From Acidobacteriota bacterium (GTDB lineage: Bacteria > Acidobacteriota > UBA6911): DNA of 33,044 nt. Every line of letters starts with the position of its first letter. Position 1 is the stretch's first letter. The stretch is taken from NCBI GenBank assembly GCA_012719455.1, contig JAAYAJ010000023.1:1-33044 (forward strand). Reading direction: 5' to 3'. The notes beneath the pieces were generated by a model. That model was not told where the DNA came from, ran no database searches, and worked only from the letters and a program-made list of their open reading frames with translations. A program made the translations under genes and the position numbers. This document shows, in pieces, positions 24,092 to 31,453 of this stretch.

Positions 24092-25840
24092 CTATGGAAT
24101 TTCGATCGATTTGACAGCCGATCCCATCTTGCCCTGATTGCCCTCGCGCACCACCGCCTTGAGAGTATAACGTCCCGCAGGCAGGTTCAGCTCGACACGC
24201 GACGTCAATCCCCGGTTTAAAAGACCGGCGTAGCTGGATTCGAGCAGACGGAAATCGATGATTTTTTCAAGGCCGTTGATAAACTGCCCGGCTTCATCAT
24301 AGGCAGCCAACACGAGGCTTACCTGGTTGACGTTCCGGTCTTCTTCCAGGATAAATCCCAGGTCTTTCACGGGGACATGGGTCATGCAGGACACGGTATA
24401 GAGCGCATCTTCGTTCCGGAAATAGTCGTAAGCAATGGACATCTCAATCTCATCCATGTCGCCCGGCGCATGTAAAGCCGCCATGATGTCTTCCCGCCTT
24501 GAAGTCTCAACAACCATTTCTTCTTTGGGCGTGTAATATCCTTTGCGATAGGACAATTTCAACCCGGGGCGCAACGCTTCAAGCCGGACCGAATGGCGGA
24601 GGCCGTTGGCGGGATGAGCCGGCATTTCATAGGTCAGCACGTAGTAAGTCGACTGCTTTTCCGAAATCGTCTTCAGCGGCCCAAGCAGGTCGTTACCCTG
24701 AAAGAACATCCCGCCCGTCTCTTCCGCCATCTGCGCCAGAGCGGCGTGCTTTGCCTGCCTGTCGTCCTCGCGCATGGGGGTCATAACCGTCTCGATGATA
24801 TGGAAATCCCTGAGATTCTCCGTCAGGATATCCATGCCGTCTCGCATATCATCGTAACCTGTCAGGCCGCGGGTGCTCACCGTGTGGAGCGCAATATCGG
24901 CGCCCAATGCCGTATTTACGACGTCCTGCATTTTATAGGCGACCTTCCTTCCCGCTTTTGCCACGAACCCGTCCGAGAAGATCACCAGAACCTTGGTTCC
25001 CTTAAAATGCCTCAGGACGCGCAGGTGCTGCAGTATCGTGTGCAGAAGACCGTCGGTCCGGAATTCAAGGCCATCTTTGGTTTGCATTGCGAAATGCCAG
25101 AGCAGCTCTTCATTTGTGCCTTCGGCGAACTCATTGTTTGTGTTACACAGAAGATCGAGACTCTCATAGTAATGACTATACCGGTTCGGGTTGGTAGATA
25201 TGTTCCAGGCTTCAAGATCCGTCATGTATCGGCAGAACCGGAACGGCAGATTGATATTCAGCATATACGGGAGCGAATCCAGCTCCTTCAGCAGCCTTTG
25301 CCTGTCACTTGAAAAACCGAACTGAACCTTGCGGGAGCCGGACAACAGGGCGACCTGATCGGTATCGGCCAGATGGTTTTTTACGAATTCCTTTGCGGCA
25401 TTCACAATACGGGGGAAATCCTTCACCGATTCCATCGCAAGATCATCGATCACGATGGAGATCATGCGCGGGGGTTGTTCCGCCTTCTCCTTTGAATCGC
25501 TCCGGTCCTTCGATAAGACGTCCGGGCCCCCCCCGGTATCCGATTCCGTGGGCCCGGCTGTTTCCCTTGCAAAGGTCCGGATGACTTGCGGCTTTCCATC
25601 GTCATAAACTCTGAAGTCATCTGCCGTCAAATCCGCTACAGGCCGGCCGGCCTTATCCGTAGCTTCCACCCTTACCACAACTGTATTGACACGCACTTTA
25701 TAGGACGACGAGGCCGCAGGTTCATTTTCCCTGTCCCCTTTCTTTTCCCTTGAAGAAAGCGGCGCGCTGGCAAAAATGATCAGCAGCAGGCCCGGCAGGA
25801 TTTTCGAGGAAATCCGGAGGCAACTCCCGGAATAAGCCAT
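24092..25840 (-). CDS. Secreted VWFA-related acidobacterial-type protein (first of pair)
   Basis: A 582-aa exported protein with the same plan as its downstream neighbour. Signal sequence around 10-30 (ISSKILPGLLLIIFASAPLSS); entry strand YKVRVNTVVVRVEATDKAGRP and LTADDFRVYDDGKPQVI; RMISIVIDDLAMES; DQVALLSGSRKVQFGFS; KVLVIFSDGFV; ALHTVSTRGLTGYDD; ETGGMFFQGNDLLGPLK; QSTYYVLTYEMP; and the typical LEALRPGLKLSYRKGYYTP closing block. I chose the ATG 25838-25840 because GGAGG lies eight bases upstream and the signal peptide follows; the frame open 43 codons further is not supported. First gene of a two-gene operon. The two paralogues are too different to be a recent duplication. Confidence 0.88.
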   Translation of the reverse strand: MAYSGSCLRISSKILPGLLLIIFASAPLSSREKKGDRENEPAASSSYKVRVNTVVVRVEATDKAGRPVADLTADDFRVYDDGKPQVIRTFARETAGPTESDTGGGPDVLSKDRSDSKEKAEQPPRMISIVIDDLAMESVKDFPRIVNAAKEFVKNHLADTDQVALLSGSRKVQFGFSSDRQRLLKELDSLPYMLNINLPFRFCRYMTDLEAWNISTNPNRYSHYYESLDLLCNTNNEFAEGTNEELLWHFAMQTKDGLEFRTDGLLHTILQHLRVLRHFKGTKVLVIFSDGFVAKAGRKVAYKMQDVVNTALGADIALHTVSTRGLTGYDDMRDGMDILTENLRDFHIIETVMTPMREDDRQAKHAALAQMAEETGGMFFQGNDLLGPLKTISEKQSTYYVLTYEMPAHPANGLRHSVRLEALRPGLKLSYRKGYYTPKEEMVVETSRREDIMAALHAPGDMDEIEMSIAYDYFRNEDALYTVSCMTHVPVKDLGFILEEDRNVNQVSLVLAAYDEAGQFINGLEKIIDFRLLESSYAGLLNRGLTSRVELNLPAGRYTLKAVVREGNQGKMGSAVKSIEIP

Positions 25841-26339
25841 TTCCCCCACCTCCTTGCTATAATCCCTGTAAAACATCAGGATAAAAGGTTTGCCGGTTGT
25901 GGGGCGGGCGCTCCCGCCTCCCAACCTCGCCGCCGTACGGTGAACATCCAGAAAGGATTCCCGCATCAAGTTGGTTCAACCTGCGCTTGGTTCCACCCAC
26001 ATGACCCGGCAAATTGCTGTTTTATTCCCTATGGATTGTTCATGTGATAGGCATAAGCTTCTTCATGCATGCCATCACAGGAGTACGCCGCACCTTCCAA
26101 TACCGTAATATACAATCATAGATAACCTGGGGGGCGATTATGTTCAGTAATTATTGAGGTATGTGTATCTCTGCGCCATTCTGGGCTGGTATTCCCGGCG
26201 AGTGCTTTCCTGGAGACTTTCGATGCCGGCTATGTCGAATACCGCGTCGGGGATGCCGGCATGTTTATGACGGGCAGGCGCAGGATCCGGTTCCGCCAGG
26301 CGGTCCGATGAATGACCCAATACCAATGGGTGGAGCGAC
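25841..26339. other. Intergenic region with possible coding remnant
   Basis: About 500 bases without a complete gene. The 5' part (25841-26000) is the likely promoter region of the VWFA operon. In the right part a plus-strand frame ending at TGA 26309-26311 reads FLETFDAGYVEYRVGDAG and then MFMTGRRRIRFRQAVR with mostly G/C third positions, but it lacks a start codon and any family match I know; it may be the 3' remnant of a lost gene. Confidence 0.35.
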
Positions 26340-26675
26340 TCACATGCTGATAACCTGGTATCCCTGCGCCATATAGGGTTCCATGGGCGCATGGCCGAAC
26401 ATGTCGTTCAGCATGGGCAGGCCAAGCGATTGATTTTCCTCCAGCACGTTCAGCATCCTGGAGCAAGCCAGGCAGATGCCGGCCAGCAGCCCCTTGTCCC
26501 TCGCCTTAACATAGTGGGGGTTGCTCTCCTTTTGGAGTTGGCCGGGCAACAACACCGACCTTCCTTCAAAAACCACCTTGACCTCGTTGCCCTTTTCAGC
26601 CAGGTTCACCGCGTTCATCAGCACGTGCAGCAGGCAGCTCTTCTCCCCCGTCATGGCATAAAACAGTACCTTCAT
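26340..26675 (-). CDS. DsrE-like small cytoplasmic protein
   Basis: A 111-aa protein of the DsrE/DsrF-like superfamily, whose members handle sulfur as persulfides or serve as small redox partners. Signs: N-terminal strand KVLFYAMTGEKSCLLHVLM, helix and strand VNLAEKGNEVKVVFEGRS, then KGLLAGICLACSRMLN with CxxC (Cys68, Cys71), and the ending GHAPMEPYMAQGYQVISM. The extra Cys14 sits near the N-terminal loop. The ATG (26673-26675) is preceded by an excellent GGAGG seven bases away. It stands alone, but with the PerR-peroxiredoxin operon 470 bases upstream on the same strand it may share a redox-stress role (inference). Confidence 0.82.
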   Translation of the reverse strand: MKVLFYAMTGEKSCLLHVLMNAVNLAEKGNEVKVVFEGRSVLLPGQLQKESNPHYVKARDKGLLAGICLACSRMLNVLEENQSLGLPMLNDMFGHAPMEPYMAQGYQVISM

Positions 26676-27034
26676 CTTGTTTCCTCCTTCATGGCGATAT
26701 CAACACCCTCGGGCCGTTCCATTCATCTTGGTGGGCACGGCCTGCGTCCCGATGCCGGTTTCGGCACTCCGATCCTGGATTGCCTGGGCAGGGCAAAGCC
26801 TTGGCTCAAACCGCACCGATTTGTATTTGAACTCGAGATCGAGCGCACGAGCTGTACATCTTTTGAGGCCAACCAGTTCCGTCTTTTGCTGACTTCGGCC
26901 GCATACTTCAGGGAGATTCGGCGGCTGGGCGCCGAGGTGAAACGTTCATTCCCTTTGTCGTTCCTCTGCGGTTGATTTGCCCCGCGCAGCCCCCAGGCGC
27001 TCCCGCCGCCGCAATCTTGTTCCCAAGAAGCCGG

Positions 27035-27084
27035 AACGGCATAACAATGCCGATTTCAGTGCGCTTCAGGAATGAAGCAGATTA
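27035..27084 (+). repeat. Dispersed 50-bp repeat, copy 2
   Basis: Ungapped partner of 21550-21599 with ten mismatches. This copy contains the small palindrome GGCATAACAATGCC at 27038-27051; in copy 1 the corresponding bases are less symmetric. It abuts a terminator hairpin, as the other copy abuts a gene end. Confidence 0.7.
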
Positions 27085-27086
27085 AA

Positions 27087-27111
27087 ACGGCCGGCATGGT
27101 GTGCCGGCCGT
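27087..27111 (-). terminator. Terminator of the perR-peroxiredoxin operon
   Basis: A 10-bp perfect stem ACGGCCGGCA/TGCCGGCCGT (27087-27096 with 27102-27111) and a five-base loop. On the minus strand it is followed by TTTAATC, and it lies 36 bases after the peroxiredoxin stop codon. Confidence 0.78.
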
Positions 27112-27147
27112 CCTTGTTAAGGAAAAAAGGAGCGCAGTCCAAGCTTC

Positions 27148-27831
27148 TTATTTCTTGTCCTTTTTGAACGTCAGGAACCAGTCCTTCATCTCGTAGCCCT
27201 CGGCTTTAACTTCTTCCATGCGCGCCTTGATGGCGTTGCATGTCCCGGGCGGAGGCACGATGACGTCCTTGCCGGGCTGCCAGTTGGCCGGCAGGGCAAC
27301 CTTCTCCGCATCGGCTTTCTGCAGGCCAAGCACAATCCGCTTGATCTCCTCGAAGTTGCGTCCGAGTACAGCCGGGTAGTAGAGAATCGTGCGGATGATG
27401 CCGTTCGGATCGATAAAGAAAACGGCGCGGACGGCACTCGTCTCCGATTCCCCCTGCAGCATGCCGTACTTCTCAGCCACTTCCATTTTCAAATCGGCGA
27501 TGACGGGGAATTGGATCTCGGGCTTTTCGATACCGTTCCAGGAATAGCCGCGGATTGCATGCAACCAGGCCAGGTGAGAGTGAATCGAGTCGATTGACAG
27601 ACCGATCAGCTCGGTATTCAAGGCCTTGAATTCCTGCGCCATGCTGGCAAACGTCATGAACTCGGTCGTGCAGACCGGGGTGAAGTCGGCCGGATGCGAA
27701 AAAATAATCGCCCACTTGCCTTTGTAGTCCTCCGGGAAGTTGATCGTTCCCTGTGTTGTCTGTGCGACAAATGCCGGCGCCGGCGTGCCGATCAAGGGAA
27801 AGTTGACTGTCTTTTGTGTTGTTTCCTGCAT
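27148..27831 (-). CDS. Peroxiredoxin, Prx6-type
   Basis: A 227-aa thiol peroxidase that reduces H2O2 and organic peroxides. The thioredoxin-fold active site is SHPADFTPVCTTEF with peroxidatic Cys54; Thr51 and the conserved Arg (VRAVFFIDPNG region) complete the site. DSIHSHLAWLHAI, the Prx6-type long C-terminal domain, and IVPPPGTCNAIKAR with a second Cys198 place it with the Prx6 forms of archaea and anaerobes that use a C-terminal resolving Cys. The ATG (27829-27831) follows GGAGG by five bases. It begins 24 bases after the stop of the PerR-type regulator on the same strand, forming a two-gene operon with its own terminator. Confidence 0.93.
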   Translation of the reverse strand: MQETTQKTVNFPLIGTPAPAFVAQTTQGTINFPEDYKGKWAIIFSHPADFTPVCTTEFMTFASMAQEFKALNTELIGLSIDSIHSHLAWLHAIRGYSWNGIEKPEIQFPVIADLKMEVAEKYGMLQGESETSAVRAVFFIDPNGIIRTILYYPAVLGRNFEEIKRIVLGLQKADAEKVALPANWQPGKDVIVPPPGTCNAIKARMEEVKAEGYEMKDWFLTFKKDKK

Positions 27832-27855
27832 AACAACCTCCGTGTTGATGTGTTT

Positions 27856-28260
27856 TTATTTACTTAAACAATCTTTACAAATGCCTTTAAGTACAATGTC
27901 TTCGGACTGGACCAAAAAACCGTCCAGTTCCGGGGTATCGCATGAGAACGTGGGATGAAAGTCGTAGATCCGCCGGCACTCGGTGCAGATAAAATGGGCA
28001 TGCGGGTCAGACGCGAAATCGTAACGCGTACCGAATCGACCGGTGGCCAGCGTGCGGATGATCCCTTTTTCGGCAAATGCGTTCAGCGTGTTGTACACGG
28101 TCGCCAGTGCCAGGGTAGGAATCTCCTGCTTCAACGCCTGGTAAACGTCTTCAGCCGTGGAGTGGCTCTCGTCTTCAAGCAGGTACCCGAGAATGCGCAC
28201 GCGCTGGTACGAGGGCTTCAGTCCATTTTGTTCCAGTTGTTCAATGAGTGGGTCGGTCAT
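27856..28260 (-). CDS. perR: PerR-type Fur-family peroxide regulator
   Basis: A 134-aa metal-dependent repressor. The winged helix spans about 1-80 (GLKPSYQRVRILGYLLED, then LALATVYNTLNAFAEKGII). The dimerisation domain has both structural-zinc pairs Cys92-x2-Cys95 (ICTEC) and Cys128-x2-Cys131 (ICKDC), and the regulatory-metal ligands DPHAHF. In IYDFHP the position that separates PerR (Asp) from Fur (Glu) is Asp100, which together with the downstream peroxiredoxin supports peroxide sensing. The start ATG (28258-28260) has AAGGA upstream. Its promoter is flanked by a PerR-box-like palindrome, so it probably represses its own operon until peroxide oxidises it. Confidence 0.88.
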   Translation of the reverse strand: MTDPLIEQLEQNGLKPSYQRVRILGYLLEDESHSTAEDVYQALKQEIPTLALATVYNTLNAFAEKGIIRTLATGRFGTRYDFASDPHAHFICTECRRIYDFHPTFSCDTPELDGFLVQSEDIVLKGICKDCLSK

Positions 28261-28289
28261 GGCCAGCTATCCTTCTGCATTCCAACAAT

Positions 28290-28318
28290 AGAATAGCCTC
28301 AAAAAGACTACCTGTCAA
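28290..28318 (-). promoter_or_regulatory. Sigma-70 promoter of the perR-peroxiredoxin operon
   Basis: On the minus strand: consensus -35 TTGACA (28313-28318), 17-base spacer, -10 TATTCT (28290-28295). The transcript would begin near 28283, about 23 bases before the ATG. Confidence 0.82.
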
Positions 28319-28321
28319 TAG

Positions 28322-28336
28322 TTAGAGCCATTCTAA
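28322..28336. promoter_or_regulatory. PerR/Fur-box operator
   Basis: TTAGAGCCATTCTAA is a 7-1-7 palindrome with five of seven base pairs matching (the PerR box in Bacillus is TTATAATNATTATAA). It ends three bases upstream of the -35 element, where a bound dimer would contact the polymerase site. Confidence 0.68.
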
Positions 28337-28465
28337 TCATTGAATCATGTGCGATGATGTGTCGTCCGGCACTCCGCCGCTGTTGCGTTGACCGCGTGTT
28401 TCTTGCTGGGGGGATTCTTTATCGCTCTGGTCTTGCTGCGTTGCTTGTTTATCCGCGGTGCTGAC
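28337..28465. other. Intergenic stretch upstream of the perR promoter
   Basis: About 130 bases between the PerR box and the end of the doubtful frame at 28466. Minus-strand translations are Lys/Arg/Thr-rich with no recognisable fold. I see nothing else here. Confidence 0.3.
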
Positions 28466-28840
28466 TCAGCCGCTTTTCGATAGCCTTCTGATCTTTTGAA
28501 TAGAGTGGGCGTATTCCCTCTTTGGATCTTTCGTTTTCGCTTGCATAGTGGAGCGAGGCACGACGCGGGCCGTGGCATGGATCATTTTGGCCCTTACCCC
28601 GGTACCGAAGAGATCGTTTTGTTGGAACCTGGTATTTTCGCCCAACTTACGGCGATGTCCAAACACCTTTTGCAAAATCGCGTCTGCAGCTGCGTTTGCA
28701 AACGCATCCGAATCTCCACGGCGTTCTCCAAAATCGCCGGCAAACACTTGAGTTGGCAGATGCTTGCCATTCGGCGCCTTGGCACCTGAAATGACCGTTT
28801 TTGCAAAGCTGGGATCAAATGGATTAAGCGAATCCGTCAT
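28466..28840 (-). CDS. Doubtful hypothetical protein, possibly degenerate
   Basis: A 124-codon frame from ATG 28838-28840 (MTDSLNPFDPSFAKTVISG), with AGGAG about 13 bases upstream, which is long. Third codon positions show no G/C preference, the other two minus-strand frames are also open for 65-75 codons, and I recognise no domain. A further stretch just upstream reads VFGEFADKENKTILKAING then YLSKLD in another frame without a start codon. The region may be a decayed gene with frameshifts, or non-coding. Listed so that a reader can test it. Confidence 0.25.
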   Translation of the reverse strand: MTDSLNPFDPSFAKTVISGAKAPNGKHLPTQVFAGDFGERRGDSDAFANAAADAILQKVFGHRRKLGENTRFQQNDLFGTGVRAKMIHATARVVPRSTMQAKTKDPKREYAHSIQKIRRLSKSG

Positions 28841-29051
28841 TTTCTGTCCGAAGCTCCTCTTGTCTTCGTCTCCGGCTTGGCGAACCGATATCAAGCTTGG
28901 ACAAATAGCCGTTGATGGCCTTCAGTATCGTCTTATTTTCCTTATCAGCGAATTCGCCAAAAACATTAATACCTTTTCACAGTCTTCTCCCTTCAGAGGG
29001 CCTCATAAGGCTGTTGATCGTGACCCTGTTTTCTCCGTCTCCGCATTTTTT

Positions 29052-29342
29052 TCATGCCGGGAGCAGCCGCTTCCGGTTGCCTAAGACGGTCCCGTCCCCG
29101 CCGTAGGGGAAGGGGCCGCCCGTGCGGATGAGGTCCAGGGCGCGGTGCGCCTCGCGCGGCAGATCCTTGAGAGCGCTTTCAGGGACGCCGCCCGGCGCCG
29201 CCGCAGGGAGGGTGATTTCGGCGCGCGGGGCTTCGGGTGCGGATACCTGCCCGCAGGCCGAAAGACCGAGGAGAGCGAGCAGGAATGGGGCCGTCAACAG
29301 GGGCGGGGTGAAGGAACGAAGGTTTGCCTTTTTGCTGCCCAT
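29052..29342 (-). pseudogene. Guanyl-specific ribonuclease (RNase Sa/T1-N1 family), truncated within the catalytic domain
   Basis: A 96-codon frame from ATG 29340-29342. A lipoprotein-like signal (PFLLALLGLSAC, lipobox Cys30) and a Pro/Ala linker lead to LPREAHRALDLIRTGGPFPY and GGDGTVLGNRKRLLPA, which follow the N-terminal half of the RNase Sa fold (LPPEATDTLNLI...GPFPYSQDGVVFQNRE...LP). The protein then stops at TGA 29052-29054, before the part that in RNase Sa carries the catalytic Glu, Arg and His, so it should be inactive. Beyond the stop no frame resumes the fold, and composition drops sharply, so the gene was cut by the adjoining island. It starts 19 bases after the histidine kinase stop. 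Confidence 0.78.
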
Positions 29343-29361
29343 CCTGTTCCTTGTTCCCGTT

Positions 29362-30621
29362 TCATGGGCGCAGGCCGGGGTCGGGGAGGCGCAGGGTGCA
29401 GCGGGCGCCGCCGCCGGGGTTCGAGCCGAGGGAGAGGGCGCCGCCGAGGCTCTCCATGATCTGGCGCGATACGGCCAGGCCCAGGCCGGTCCCGCGGGTT
29501 TTCCCGGTGACGAAGGGGCGCACGAGATCCTCCGGGTCGCGGCCGCCGAAACCGGGGCCTGCATCGTCGATCCTGATTTCGAGAAAGCTTCCCTCCCTGG
29601 CAAGGGTCACCCCGATGACGCCCCCGGAGGGGGAGGCCTCCAGGGCATTCAGGAGGACGTTCAGGAGCACCTGGCGCATCCCGGCCGGGTCGGAACGGAG
29701 GGGGACGGAGCCGTCGGGAAGTTCGAGGGTGACGCCCGCGGCGGCGAGCTTCGGCTGGAGCATGCCGCGGAGGTCGCCCAGCAGCGGGACAAGGTCGAAC
29801 TCCCGGACCTCGGGCTCGCGGGGGCGGGCGAAGTCGAGCAGGTCGCTGACCAGCCGCTCCAGCCGCGCAGCCTCCCCCACCACCGTCCGGAGCCTCTCCT
29901 GGGCCGGATGGTCCGGACCGAGATCCTCTTGGGCCAGCTGCGTCAGCCCCTTCATCGCCCCGAGCGGGTTGCGGATCTCGTGGGCCAGGGAGGCGGACAT
30001 GACCCCGAGCGCCCGCAGCTGCGCCTCCTCCCCCTCCCGCGCCTTCAGCTTCAGGAAGCGGTCGAGGGTGCGCAGGAGGAAGAAGGCGAGCCCGAGAATA
30101 ATAAGGACCGCCGCGCCGGCAAGCGCCAGCTGCATCAGGGCCAGGCGCCGGATGAAATCGGCGGAGGAGGAATAGAGCCCGATCCGCATTTTCCAGCCCC
30201 TCATCCCCGGGTGCGGCTCCCGGCGCCCCCGGCGCGGATGCCCGAGCTCCTCCTCGAAGACGAAGAGGTCGGGGCCGGGATCAAGGATGGCGCCGGCATC
30301 CCCGACCGAAGCGAGCACGCGCCCGTTGGGAGCGACGACGGCGAGGAAGGCGGCGCTGCCCGAGTAGACCTCGTAGTGCGCGTCCAGCATCGACTGCCAG
30401 TATTCGGGGTTGTTCCGCCTCCCGGAGCCCCGCGCCTGGGTATCGATGGCCGCGGCGATTTCGTACCCGCGGTTGTCGAGGTACTGGGCGCGCAACCGCG
30501 TGAGGGTAAGGTAGGTGTAGACGGCGTTGGCCAGGAGCGCCAGGCTGACCAGCAGGGCGCCGGCCAGGACCCAGCCCCGGGGGAAGGCCGGTTTTGTGCG
30601 CGTGCGGGTGGATTCTGTCAT
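29362..30621 (-). CDS. Two-TM sensor histidine kinase
   Basis: A 419-aa inner-membrane kinase. TM1 at about 17-38 (WVLAGALLVSLALLANAVYT), a roughly 120-residue extracytoplasmic domain with a PAS/Cache-like strand pair AAFLAVVAPNGRVLASVGD, TM2 at about 163-184 (LALAGAAVLIILGLAFFLL), HisKA with phospho-acceptor His214 in SLAHEIRNPLGAMKG, then HATPase_c with N box VLLNVLLNALEAS, G1 DAGPGFGG and G2 GTGLGLAVS. The layout is that of ZraS/AtoS-type kinases that pair with sigma-54 response regulators; no REC-domain gene is directly next to it. A small secreted helical protein is divergent from it, and the truncated RNase is 19 bases downstream. The ATG follows AAGGGGT. Confidence 0.9.
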   Translation of the reverse strand: MTESTRTRTKPAFPRGWVLAGALLVSLALLANAVYTYLTLTRLRAQYLDNRGYEIAAAIDTQARGSGRRNNPEYWQSMLDAHYEVYSGSAAFLAVVAPNGRVLASVGDAGAILDPGPDLFVFEEELGHPRRGRREPHPGMRGWKMRIGLYSSSADFIRRLALMQLALAGAAVLIILGLAFFLLRTLDRFLKLKAREGEEAQLRALGVMSASLAHEIRNPLGAMKGLTQLAQEDLGPDHPAQERLRTVVGEAARLERLVSDLLDFARPREPEVREFDLVPLLGDLRGMLQPKLAAAGVTLELPDGSVPLRSDPAGMRQVLLNVLLNALEASPSGGVIGVTLAREGSFLEIRIDDAGPGFGGRDPEDLVRPFVTGKTRGTGLGLAVSRQIMESLGGALSLGSNPGGGARCTLRLPDPGLRP

Positions 30622-30823
30622 CGGGTACCCCTTCGGTCACCATTATGCACAAATCCAGGGCAAGGAGGATACCGCAAAGGTACGGGGAGCGAGTCGAGCG
30701 GAACTTTTTTCACCGCCCGTTGTTTATAGGGGGTGTGTGGATCAGGATCGCCGATCGGGCGAAAGCACGACGGGGACCAAGACGGAGCTGCATCGGCTTT
30801 GCCGGAGAAAAGGAGAAACGGTT

Positions 30824-31453
30824 ATGTGGAAGAAAACTTTGATCATCGGTTCCATCCTGACGCTCGCGCTCGCAACGGCCTATGCCCAGGGACGCGGCGG
30901 CGGCGGCATGAACCGGGGTTCCGGCCGGGGAGGGGTCGGCTCCGGGCGCGGACAAGGACAGATGCAGGGGCCGGGGGAGAACCGGGGCATGGGGGAAGCG
31001 AAGCGCAGCCCCCGGGCGGCCGAAGCCCAGGCCGAGCACAAGCGGGTGAAATCGACCAGCCGCCAGCGCAAGCAGATCCGCGACTGCGACCAGGCGGCCG
31101 AGAACGTGGGGAAGCAGGCGCGCAAAATGGCCCAGAACACCGGGAATAGGTATAACGCCCAGGAAGCGGCCAGGCAGCGCAAGGCGCTGGGAGAACAGGT
31201 CCGGAAGATGGATCAGCAGCACGAACGGCTGATCGGCGGGCTCAACGACGGCCAGAAGGAGGCCTGGCGGGACCAGATCCGCAACATGACGGAGATGCGG
31301 CGGCAGCTGCACAACCATATCGCCGCGATGCAGGCGGGGCAGCGGGTCGATCCCGACTGGTCCCGGAACGCCGAGCGCGCGCGGGAAATCGAGCGGATCA
31401 TGAACCGCTGGAGGACCGATTACGGGACGCTCGCAGCCCAGGCGGAGGAGTAG
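30824..31453 (+). CDS. Small secreted helical protein, CpxP/ZraP-like in style
   Basis: A 209-aa exported protein I cannot assign to a family. Signal peptide at 1-21 (WKKTLIIGSILTLALATAYA); a Gly/Arg/Met-rich low-complexity segment (RGGGGMNRGSGRGGVGSGR) at about 23-55; then a long charged helical region to the end (about 65-209) rich in Arg, Gln, Glu and Ala, including RKMDQQHERLIGGLNDGQKE. The LNDGQ in that stretch is reminiscent of the LTxxQ motifs of CpxP/Spy/ZraP periplasmic stress proteins; this likeness is inference. AAGGAG precedes the ATG at 30824. It is divergent from the sensor kinase with about 200 bases between, and its stop directly abuts that of trmO. Confidence 0.72.
   Translation: MWKKTLIIGSILTLALATAYAQGRGGGGMNRGSGRGGVGSGRGQGQMQGPGENRGMGEAKRSPRAAEAQAEHKRVKSTSRQRKQIRDCDQAAENVGKQARKMAQNTGNRYNAQEAARQRKALGEQVRKMDQQHERLIGGLNDGQKEAWRDQIRNMTEMRRQLHNHIAAMQAGQRVDPDWSRNAERAREIERIMNRWRTDYGTLAAQAEE

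Larger units (their letters stand above)
26676..27147. other. Intergenic region with repeat copy and terminator
   Basis: About 470 bases. Plus-strand frames across it are unrecognisable and lack ribosome binding sites. It contains copy 2 of the 50-bp repeat (27035-27084) directly next to the peroxiredoxin terminator. No promoter for the DsrE-like gene could be read with confidence. Confidence 0.4.
19980..29055. other. AT-richer genomic island
   Basis: Between these approximate limits composition drops well below the flanks (line 21841-21900 counts 28 G/C of 60, while core line 9181-9240 counts 48 of 60), gene density falls, and several genes are fragmentary. The right limit coincides with the truncation point of a secreted RNase gene. 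I see no integrase, transposase, tRNA or flanking direct repeats, so this is a compositional, not a mechanistic, definition. Confidence 0.65.

Noticed and set aside
28345-28578. 77-codon Lys/Arg-rich minus-strand frame before perR
   Set aside because: It runs through the region next to the PerR box, overlaps another open frame and lacks a ribosome binding site or domain.
19980-29055. Defence system or CRISPR array inside the island
   Set aside because: No repeat-spacer pattern, nuclease, helicase, reverse transcriptase or toxin-antitoxin pair could be recognised; intact genes are transport, stress and secreted proteins.
29052-29603. 183-codon version of the RNase gene starting at 29603
   Set aside because: The extra N-terminus is antisense-like overlap with the kinase gene; the lipoprotein signal begins at 29342.
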